Part shown: in pieces, positions 5,661-11,052 of the stretch
Position numbering within the stretch: position 1 is the first letter of the stretch
Layout: every line of letters starts with the position of its first letter
Program-made: the position numbers and the translations under genes
Notes under the pieces: generated by a model
Databases searched by the model: none
What the model was told of the DNA's origin: nothing
The model's input: the letters and a program-made list of their open reading frames with translations, nothing else
NCBI GenBank assembly: GCA_919903585.1
Contig: CAKKST010000229.1
Location: 1 to 11,052 of the forward strand
Reading direction: 5' to 3'
From: Nitrospiria bacterium
GTDB lineage: Bacteria; Nitrospirota; CAKKRA01; 9FT-COMBO-42-15
DNA length: 11,052 nucleotides

Positions 5661-7322
5661 ATGGCGCGATTAGCAATAATCAACGGGCCAAATAAAGGCA
5701 ATATACACTTCATTACCTCTGCATCAAACAAGATAGGCAGGCTTCCGTCAAATGACATTGTACTTGAAGACAAGCTTGTCTCGCGCAGCCATGCTGAGAT
5801 TGTCAGAAGGGGCAGGGATATCCTTGTTGTTGATCTTGACAGCTACAACGGGACATTTGTTAATGGCGCAAAGGTCAAAGAAGTAAAACTGGCAAACAAG
5901 GATGAGATTGCAATCGGCAAGACTACCTTTCGCTTTGAGGAAGAGGTTGCTGATATCCTTGTGCTTGATGATGCCGCGCCATTTGTCCCCCCTGAAGGCA
6001 CGATTATTAAACCTGTAACAGACAGTTACATTGCCCGCTCCCTCCATGAGCTTACACCCCTGCCTAAGCCTACAGGGGATAAGGCTTTCATAAAGAATAA
6101 GGCGCCGACATTTATATTAGAGCCGCATGAACTCAAACCAGAAAAAGCAGGCGCCTCAGGAGAGGCAAAAAACTTTTTTTTTATCCTTTATGAGATAGGC
6201 AGGGCGCTCCTTTCCACGCTTGAACTGAACCACCTCCTTAATCTTATTGTTGACCTTGTCCTTCAGGTAATAAAGGCCGAGAGGGCCTTTTTGCTCATAC
6301 TTGATAAGGACAGCGGCGAGCTTATACCAGAGGTTGTAAGGCACAGCGGCCTCAGGCCGGAGGAGGGGGGAAAGATAAGTATAAGCAAAACCATTGCAAG
6401 GCAGGTATTAAAAGAGAAGGTCTCAATCCTTACATCAGATGCAAAGATAGACCCGAGGTTTAAAGGCGGCGAGAGTATAATCCTCTATGGCATACGCTCT
6501 GCCATGTGCGTTCCTCTATGGAAGATGGATGATGTGCTTGGAATTATCTATGTTGACAGCCAAATATCATCAAACCGCTTTTCAAATGATGACCTTGAAC
6601 TTCTCACAGCAATTGCAAATCAGGCAGCAATAGGGATTGAACAGGCAAGGTTAAGGGACAAGATACAGAAGGAGGCAGAGCTTAGAAAGAGGCTTTCCCA
6701 GTACCATTCGCCGGACATAGTTGACTTAATAATAAAAGAGATACAGGAAGGCAGGAGCACATCTCTGGATGTTCAGGAGAAGGAGGTGACGATCCTCTTT
6801 TCAGATATTCAGGGATTTACAGGCATCTCAGAAAGACTTTCGCCTCCTGAGGTTGCAAATCTTTTAAATGATTACTTCAGCCTTATGACAGAGGTTATAT
6901 TTAAACACGGAGGCACCCTTGATAAATATATCGGCGATGCGCTCATGGCTTTATTTGGCGCGCCCTTTCTGCATGAGGATGATGCTGTAAGGGCTGTGAG
7001 GACAGCGATTGAGATGAGAAATGAGCTCAAGGGGCTTATGGCAAGGAAAGAGGATAATGTAAAATTCAATATCAGGATCGGGGTTAATACAGGGAATGTT
7101 GTTGCAGGCAATATCGGTTCTATGCAGAGGATGGAGTACACCGTGCTTGGTGATGCAGTAAACACTGCAGCAAGGCTTGAGACAATGGCAAAGGCCGGAC
7201 AGATACTTATCGGCGAGCGCACATATCAGCTTGCCAAGGACTTCTTTGACATAAAGCCTGTCGGCAAATGGCGGGTTAAAGGAAAGGAGAAGGAGGTTAT
7301 GGTGTACGAGGTGCTGGGGTGA
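5661..7322 (+). CDS. FHA-GAF-class III adenylate/guanylate cyclase
   Basis: This cytoplasmic signalling protein of 553 residues makes a cyclic nucleotide in response to phosphoprotein and small-ligand inputs. An N-terminal FHA domain (about 1-95) keeps the phosphothreonine-binding residues: Gly26-Arg27, the SRSH motif (41-44) and Asn63-Gly64 in YNGTFVNG. A linker (96-170) leads to a GAF domain (about 175-330), then a short helix (330-370) and the class III cyclase domain (371-553). Both metal-binding aspartates are present (Asp382 in FSDIQGFT, Asp426 in YIGDALMA). So are the purine-recognition Lys422 and Asp498 and the transition-state Asn501 and Arg505 (VNTAARLE). Lys and Asp at the specificity sites favour ATP, so cAMP is the expected product. 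The start is fixed by alignment of the FHA strand, yet no Shine-Dalgarno sequence precedes it because a repeat element fills the upstream region. Confidence 0.9.
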   Translation: MARLAIINGPNKGNIHFITSASNKIGRLPSNDIVLEDKLVSRSHAEIVRRGRDILVVDLDSYNGTFVNGAKVKEVKLANKDEIAIGKTTFRFEEEVADILVLDDAAPFVPPEGTIIKPVTDSYIARSLHELTPLPKPTGDKAFIKNKAPTFILEPHELKPEKAGASGEAKNFFFILYEIGRALLSTLELNHLLNLIVDLVLQVIKAERAFLLILDKDSGELIPEVVRHSGLRPEEGGKISISKTIARQVLKEKVSILTSDAKIDPRFKGGESIILYGIRSAMCVPLWKMDDVLGIIYVDSQISSNRFSNDDLELLTAIANQAAIGIEQARLRDKIQKEAELRKRLSQYHSPDIVDLIIKEIQEGRSTSLDVQEKEVTILFSDIQGFTGISERLSPPEVANLLNDYFSLMTEVIFKHGGTLDKYIGDALMALFGAPFLHEDDAVRAVRTAIEMRNELKGLMARKEDNVKFNIRIGVNTGNVVAGNIGSMQRMEYTVLGDAVNTAARLETMAKAGQILIGERTYQLAKDFFDIKPVGKWRVKGKEKEVMVYEVLG

Positions 7323-7354
7323 AGACGTCTGTTATCCCTACCCCTTATATCTTT

Positions 7355-7528
7355 TTACTTCCCCTTCACTATCTTAATCACTCCCCCCACAATAAACAGA
7401 AAAAGCCCGCTGAGCAGGATAATTGTAGGGAAGGAGTTTAGCGCTATTCCCCCTCTTATTAAAAATAGTGAATGGAAGGCGCCGATAAAGAAGATTATGG
7501 CGCCGATTATTTGTAACATGGTTTCCAT
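7355..7528 (-). CDS. 57-residue two-helix membrane protein
   Basis: A short reading frame on the minus strand runs from ATG at 7528 to TAA at 7355-7357. It encodes METMLQIIGAIIFFIGAFHS, then a charged turn (FLIRGG, 22-27), and a second hydrophobic stretch, TIILLSGLFLFIVGGV (35-50), before the basic end KIVKGK. The pattern is a helical hairpin with positive residues in the loop and at the tail. An internal ATG at 7519 (residue 4), with GGAAA just upstream, is an equally good start. It begins 21 nt after the stop of the PIN-like gene on the same strand, so it may be the third gene of that operon. A TATAAT-like box at 7531-7536 (minus strand) lies too close to serve 7528 except as a leaderless start. 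No family recognised. Confidence 0.6.
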   Translation of the reverse strand: METMLQIIGAIIFFIGAFHSLFLIRGGIALNSFPTIILLSGLFLFIVGGVIKIVKGK

Positions 7529-7549
7529 TGATTATAGTGTTTCAGGCTA

Positions 7550-8035
7550 TTATTCTATTTCTGACTCTACTCTTTTGATGAGGTTATCACTTATCCAGAA
7601 ACCTTTTAATTTAAGTTCACTAATAAGACTTAGTGGTTCTTTAATAATCTTCTTTTTCCATGCTAATCGTATTATTCCAATGGTGCCTAAGACATTGAGG
7701 CTAAGCGATTGTGCAAATCTTCTCGGCTCACGATTGTTAATCAATAATAAATCAGCGCCGATCTCCTGACCAAGAGTTATAACCTCGGCTTCTCCTAAGT
7801 CCAATATAGTTTGTAGTGCCTCTATTTCCTGCAGGTTCTGGACGCTCATTACCTTTATCCATTTTTGACAAGCCGCTTTGACATCTGTAGAACCAATCTT
7901 ATCTTTTCCATAAATAACAACCTCGTTAAAAACTGCCTTTGGTATAATAATATTGTTCCAAAGCTTCTTTAATATATTAAGCTGCCCTATGGATGAGAGC
8001 CCTATGAGTGGTGAGGAATCAGAAATGACCTTCAT
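7550..8035 (-). CDS. DUF3368 PIN-like protein, putative toxin with altered active site
   Basis: The 161-residue protein matches DUF3368 from start (VISDSSPLIGLSSIGQLNIL) through LGEAEVITLGQEIGADLLLI (80-99) and VLGTIGIIRLAWKKKII to the GFWIS segment near the end. The family has a PIN-like ribonuclease fold and is found with UPF0175 proteins as toxin-antitoxin-type pairs. Asp6 and Glu82/Glu84 are kept. At residues 100-101 the usual Asp-Asp (LLLDDRxGR in the family, from memory) reads Asn-Asn, followed by REPRRFA. That loses a likely metal ligand, so the protein may be catalytically weak or dead. Its ATG shares ATGA with the stop of the upstream UPF0175 gene, typical of such modules. The region is visibly more AT-rich than its neighbours, consistent with recent transfer. 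Confidence 0.8.
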   Translation of the reverse strand: MKVISDSSPLIGLSSIGQLNILKKLWNNIIIPKAVFNEVVIYGKDKIGSTDVKAACQKWIKVMSVQNLQEIEALQTILDLGEAEVITLGQEIGADLLLINNREPRRFAQSLSLNVLGTIGIIRLAWKKKIIKEPLSLISELKLKGFWISDNLIKRVESEIE

Positions 8036-8313
8036 TTTTTTATCAACTTTTTGATAGTTTGAGAATCTTCTTCATATTCTAAAATATCATAGTGTAGAGG
8101 CACCTTCCTATCTTTCAAAAAGATTATGAATTTCCACACAGGCATTTCTGCCATCTGCCTTGCCTGTCCAAAGCTGAGGAGATTGTTTTCAAAAAAATGG
8201 ACAGCCAATTCTCTTTTTAAGGCTACTCCTAATTCTTTTTGGGTGAGTCCTAAAAGACTGACTATCTTTTTAGGTAATGTTATTTCACATCTGTACTCTT
8301 CTTGTGTAGGCAC
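8032..8313 (-). CDS. UPF0175 family protein, putative antitoxin
   Basis: The 93-residue protein shows the UPF0175 pattern: an N-terminal CEITLPKKIVSLLG strand-helix, a middle helix pair (LKRELAVHFFENNLLSFGQA) followed by RQMAEMPVWKFIIFL, in which the family usually has a small helix-turn-helix-like AxLAGMSRxEF segment, and the end VPLHYDILEYEED. The helix-turn-helix-like part suggests DNA binding and autoregulation of the pair. The start is GTG at 8313 (minus strand), supported by an AAAGGGG ribosome site 8 nt upstream (8322-8328). It overlaps the PIN-like gene by 4 nt and sits directly behind a clear promoter. Confidence 0.82.
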   Translation of the reverse strand: MPTQEEYRCEITLPKKIVSLLGLTQKELGVALKRELAVHFFENNLLSFGQARQMAEMPVWKFIIFLKDRKVPLHYDILEYEEDSQTIKKLIKK

Positions 8314-8366
8314 TTCAATTACCCCTTTAAAGTTTATAATTGTGATTTCTTATCTAATGAAAGTAT

Positions 8367-8394
8367 ATTTTACAACATATTTAACAGGTGTCAA
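8367..8394 (-). promoter_or_regulatory. promoter of the UPF0175/DUF3368 pair
   Basis: Reading on the minus strand, a perfect TTGACA (8394-8389) and TAAAAT (8372-8367) are separated by 16 bp. The predicted start, near 8360, leaves about 47 nt to the GTG at 8313. This allows the pair to be expressed independently of the radical SAM gene that ends at 8428 on the same strand. Confidence 0.7.
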
Positions 8395-8427
8395 GGAGTT
8401 TTGCTTCTTCCGCAAGGGAAGGGGTAA

Positions 8428-9723
8428 TCATGGGGAAAACGATGCCCTGCCGCTTTTTTCCCGCACCTCTTCCATAAGGGCTACTGTTATTTCTTTAAGA
8501 CCTTTTTCCCTTGCGCATCTTTCTACTGCCTTTTTTACCATGCCCTTTAAGAAAAAGGGCACACGTTCAAGCCTTTTTTCTGCATCAGGGTTCCATGCAA
8601 TTCCCTCTTCATTGCTAACTAATCCCCCCAACCCCCCTTTAGTAAAGGGGGGATTTGAAGAAGGGATTAATGGTTTTATCTTATGGCCGATCTTTCCCGG
8701 CTCATATTTGCACCAAGGGTCTTCTCCCATTATGTCCTTTGTTGTTGCATAAGCCCTTGCGCGGCATCCGCCGCAGAGGTACTCGTATTCGCAGTCGCCG
8801 CACCTGCCTGTAAGCTTCGGCCTCCTCATGTTTTGAAAGAAATCGGCTTTATTCCATATATCTACAAAACTCTCCTTGTTTACGTTTCCTACCGCAGTAG
8901 GAATATACGGGCAGGGTGTTACATCACCTTCTGACGTTATCCTGCAATAATGAAATGCCGCAAGGCATCCGCCGCCTGTGTATCCTGCTGCCTTTGTTAT
9001 TGGCGATTCAGGGTCTTTTTCATAGGCAAGCCTTTTAAAATGCGGCGCGCACCGTGCAGTAATCATCATATCTTTATATCTATTCTGAATATCCAGAAGA
9101 AGCCTCAAGGTATCCTCATACTGCTCTGCTGAGATGTCTGTTATGTCCTGTCCCCTGCCTGTGCAGACCATGAAGAAGAGATTAAATACCCTTGCGCCGA
9201 GTTTATGGGAAAGCTCTATGATAGCAGGTATCTCGTGGTAGTTAGAAGTGGTAACAGTTGTCTGAATCTGAAAGTGAAGGCCGAATCTCTTGCAGGACTC
9301 AATGCCCTCCATTGCCCTTTCCCATGCGCCTTCCATACCCCTGAAGCTGTCATGGTATTTTGGGCCTGCAGAGTCAATGCTTATGCCAATGCCTGCAACA
9401 CCAGCCTTGTCCATTTCCCTTGCTGCTTTATCATCAAGTGTTGTGGCATTTGTGCCAAAGACTACCATCAAACCCTTTTTGGAAGCATGGGCTGAGAGGT
9501 CAAAGATGTCTTCCCTTACAAGCGGCTCACCGCCTGTGAGGATGAGCATGGCTGCAGGATTAACCTCTGCAATCTGGTCTATCAGTCTCTTTCCTTCTTC
9601 TAAGGAAAGCTCGTTTGGATCTTTTTTGGTTAGTGCGTCAGAATCAAGATAGCAGTGCTTGCACCGGAGATTGCACCTTTTTGTGGTATTCCATGAAATA
9701 AGGTATGGGGAAAAACTACTCAT
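8428..9723 (-). CDS. SPASM radical SAM enzyme (NirJ/AhbC/AhbD-like) with C-terminal PCP_red-type domain
   Basis: The 431-residue protein carries the radical SAM cluster motif RCNLRCKHC (Cys17, Cys21, Cys24), the GGEP motif (64-67) and a TGRG segment at 188-191, where NirJ/Ahb enzymes of alternative heme and heme d1 synthesis have PTGRG. The SPASM region supplies further cluster cysteines: 253, 260, 271, 308, 311, 317, 320 and 338 (GGCRARAYA, DPWCKYEPG). A repeat-derived linker (about 353-372) then joins a PCP_red-type domain (377-424; WNPDAEKRLERVPFFLKGM), the module at the end of the dark protochlorophyllide reductase B subunit. A tetrapyrrole or modified-peptide substrate is plausible, but no exact family is claimed. 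The ATG at 9723 is preferred over an upstream GTG at 9750. It overlaps the stress-protein stop by 8 nt (ATGAGTAG), suggesting translational coupling, and the protein begins just before the barrel. Confidence 0.82.
   Translation of the reverse strand: MSSFSPYLISWNTTKRCNLRCKHCYLDSDALTKKDPNELSLEEGKRLIDQIAEVNPAAMLILTGGEPLVREDIFDLSAHASKKGLMVVFGTNATTLDDKAAREMDKAGVAGIGISIDSAGPKYHDSFRGMEGAWERAMEGIESCKRFGLHFQIQTTVTTSNYHEIPAIIELSHKLGARVFNLFFMVCTGRGQDITDISAEQYEDTLRLLLDIQNRYKDMMITARCAPHFKRLAYEKDPESPITKAAGYTGGGCLAAFHYCRITSEGDVTPCPYIPTAVGNVNKESFVDIWNKADFFQNMRRPKLTGRCGDCEYEYLCGGCRARAYATTKDIMGEDPWCKYEPGKIGHKIKPLIPSSNPPFTKGGLGGLVSNEEGIAWNPDAEKRLERVPFFLKGMVKKAVERCAREKGLKEITVALMEEVREKSGRASFSP
8621..8656. repeat. 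palindromic repeat inside the radical SAM gene
   Basis: CCCCCCTTT (8632-8640) and AAAGGGGGG (8644-8652) form a perfect 9-bp stem with a 3-nt loop. A further AATCCCCCC (8621-8629) to the left can compete for the same arm (GGGGGGATT, 8647-8655). On the coding strand it translates in frame as SNPPFTKGGLGGL. This peptide is the known signature of a C/G-rich repeat common in environmental bacterial genomes. It lies exactly in the linker between the SPASM and PCP_red-type domains. Confidence 0.85.
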
Positions 9724-11052
9724 TCGGCTTATTTTTATCTGCGAGTCCACTAAAGTATTTTTCGAACTTCTTTATTATCTCTTCGTTCTTGCCTGTTCGC
9801 TCTGCAAGAAACTGCTTTATTATGCCTATGACCTCTGTTTTCCTTGAATCCTTCATTTTATCCTTTGCCTTGTCAAAGGCCATCATGTTTAAGTCATCAA
9901 ATCCGAGCTTCTTCATCCTCTTTGTAACCATCATCATGGATTCATCCCGAATCTCAGAGAGGAATTTAGAGGTGATTACCTTATAGCCCTTTTCCTTTGC
10001 CTTCTTTGCCATCAGCTTGTATATTCCTGGCCTTACAAAGTCAGGCGCATTTTCCACCCGTTTTAATGCCGCCTCTTCCCATTTTACCTCTTCATCTGCT
10101 GTGCCTTCACGCAGGCTAAAGCCTGCGGCTACTCCTTCTGATTCCTCTGACTTCTGACTCTTGACCCCTGACCCTTGACCCTTGTTTTCTGCCTTTTTTA
10201 TTCCCATCATCTTTTCCCTTGCAGATGCGGGAAGGAGTTTTTCTACTGCCTCCTCCATGATAGAGGCAGTTATCTCCTTTGCACCCTTATCCTTTGCAAA
10301 GGACTCTATTGCCTTCATTGCCATACCCCTGACAAATGCAGGTATGACCTCAAGCCTTGCCTCTGCATCCTTTGTCCATGGAAGGGAATCCTCATTTGTC
10401 TTTTTTGTTTCCTCAGAAGGTGTGAAGCTTCTGCTTACAATCAGGATATTGCATGGCGCAAATCTGAGCAGATTTTCTGTATTGCTGCCGATATCAAGGC
10501 CGTTAGCGCTGTGCACACCGAGCCTGCCAATAACCAGCAGGGATGGCGATGTATCATTTATATATTTTAGTATCTGCTCATAGGGCTTGCCTGATAAAAG
10601 TGTTGTGGTGATCTCAAGGCCGTCTGCCTCTGCGACCCTCTTTGCTGTATTTAGATGATCCTGATAGATCTTTGCCAAGCCCTTGTCTATTATCTCCTCA
10701 TGGAGCTTCTCCTGTTCCTTAAACCTGAATAGCTTCCCTGCCTCTTCTGAAAGGACGCCTGCGATATTGTTAAAGGCGGTGTAATGAAAATATGGATCAA
10801 AGGCAGAGACTGCCTCAACAGCCGTTCCAAATGCCTTGCCAATTGCCACTGCTGCTTTTACTGCTGCCATTGAATTCGGGCTGCCGTCAACAGCAACAAC
10901 TATCTTCCTGTCAAATATCCTGTTATTCTTTGTAATCAGGGTATCTGTCCTTATCCTCCGAACAACCCTTTCGCAGACGCTCCCTATCATGCTCCCGTTT
11001 ACTGCGCCAAGCCCCTGTATCCCAATAATCACGAGGTCATAGGGGGCCGCCT
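9716..11052 (-). CDS. tandem universal stress protein fused to two PCP_red-type domains (5' end cut by window)
   Basis: The frame is open to the right edge, so the true start lies beyond 11052; 438 residues are counted here from the GTG at 11032. Residues 1-36 are the end of one USP domain (GIQGLGAVNGSMIGS). A full USP domain follows (about 41-202), starting KIVVAVDGSPNS and ending GRLGVHSANGLDIGS. Both carry the G-x2-G-x9-G-S motif of ATP-binding USPs. Next are a PCP_red-type domain (about 219-265; WTKDAEARLEVIPAFVRGM), a linker built from repeats (283-312), and a second, more diverged PCP_red-type domain (318-365; WEEAALKRVENAPDFVRP) with a charged helical tail to 438. The protein is probably cytoplasmic and may bind ATP. 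The PCP_red-type modules point to a link with the adjacent radical SAM enzyme, which carries the same module. It is the upstream gene of that pair. Confidence 0.8.
   Translation of the reverse strand, partial: AAPYDLVIIGIQGLGAVNGSMIGSVCERVVRRIRTDTLITKNNRIFDRKIVVAVDGSPNSMAAVKAAVAIGKAFGTAVEAVSAFDPYFHYTAFNNIAGVLSEEAGKLFRFKEQEKLHEEIIDKGLAKIYQDHLNTAKRVAEADGLEITTTLLSGKPYEQILKYINDTSPSLLVIGRLGVHSANGLDIGSNTENLLRFAPCNILIVSRSFTPSEETKKTNEDSLPWTKDAEARLEVIPAFVRGMAMKAIESFAKDKGAKEITASIMEEAVEKLLPASAREKMMGIKKAENKGQGSGVKSQKSEESEGVAAGFSLREGTADEEVKWEEAALKRVENAPDFVRPGIYKLMAKKAKEKGYKVITSKFLSEIRDESMMMVTKRMKKLGFDDLNMMAFDKAKDKMKDSRKTEVIGIIKQFLAERTGKNEEIIKKFEKYFSGLADKNKPNE
10111..10126. repeat. perfect palindrome in the stress-protein linker
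   Basis: GCAGGCTAAAGCCTGC forms a 7-bp stem (10111-10117 with 10120-10126). With flanking bases it translates on the coding strand as VAAGFSLREG. Similar GCAGGCTNNAGCCTGC palindromes are widespread repeats in such genomes (general knowledge). It sits between the two PCP_red-type domains. Confidence 0.7.
10144..10185. repeat. heptamer tandem repeat in the stress-protein linker
   Basis: Six consecutive 7-bp units on the plus strand read CCTCTGA, CTTCTGA, CTCTTGA, CCCCTGA, CCCTTGA and CCCTTGT, consensus CYYYTGA. On the coding strand they give the low-complexity peptide KGQGSGVKSQKSEE. The 7-bp period is not a codon multiple, so a gain or loss of one unit would shift the frame. Confidence 0.8.

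Noticed and set aside
8396..8427. Terminator after the radical SAM gene on the minus strand
   Set aside because: Only a 5-bp CTTCC/GGAAG stem is present with no T run after it.
8126..8752. 208-codon open frame on the plus strand
   Set aside because: It runs antisense through the UPF0175 gene, the intergenic promoter and the end of the radical SAM gene. Its protein is low in recognisable structure and includes the palindromic repeat in another frame, so it is a shadow of the minus-strand genes.
10144..10185. CRISPR array
   Set aside because: The units are 7 bp, directly adjacent and without spacers, so this is a simple tandem repeat.
10182..10583. Long plus-strand open frames opposite the universal stress protein
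   Set aside because: They are antisense to a gene with clear USP and PCP_red-type domains, and the translations show no motifs of their own.

Overview
The window comes from a bacterial chromosome of medium GC content. It has a standard rplM-rpsI ribosomal pair, arginine codons dominated by AGG/AGA, and several short palindromic repeats that run in frame through coding sequence. This combination suggests an uncultured environmental lineage such as Nitrospirota or a former deltaproteobacterium. That placement is an inference; no gene here is decisive for taxonomy.

Left part (1-5546, + strand). The window opens with the last 39 codons of a gene whose end resembles RuBisCO-like proteins. After a sigma70-like promoter comes a membrane-anchored NodB-fold polysaccharide deacetylase, overlapping by 4 nt a cobalamin-binding-type radical SAM enzyme. 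A strong promoter that shares bases with the radical SAM stop codon then drives rplM and rpsI, closed by a good intrinsic terminator. Next are a BON-domain envelope protein with its own TATAAT promoter, a PmtA-like phospholipid N-methyltransferase, a two-helix membrane HAMP protein and an overlapping 94-residue protein of unknown function. The methyltransferase and HAMP genes are each preceded by a copy of the same 27-29 nt leader motif.

Middle (5547-7322, + strand). A GC-rich hairpin and a composite palindromic element fill the gap before a 553-residue FHA-GAF-class III nucleotide cyclase whose catalytic residues all appear intact. With the HAMP protein upstream, this looks like a small signalling neighbourhood.

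Right part (7355-11052, - strand). Reading in the direction of transcription, the first gene is a universal stress protein with one complete and one edge-cut USP domain, followed by two PCP_red-type domains (the C-terminal module of the 57-kDa dark protochlorophyllide reductase subunit). It overlaps by 8 nt a SPASM radical SAM enzyme related to NirJ/AhbC/AhbD, which ends in a third PCP_red-type domain. Beyond these, behind its own promoter, is an AT-rich UPF0175/DUF3368 (PIN-like) toxin-antitoxin-type pair, in which the usual Asp-Asp of the PIN protein reads Asn-Asn. Last is a 57-codon two-helix membrane protein.

The most interesting signals are (i) the coupled pair of genes sharing the PCP_red module, a candidate uncharacterised tetrapyrrole- or redox-related system, and (ii) repeated in-frame colonisation of protein linkers and tails by palindromic and heptamer repeats, seen in three genes of this window.
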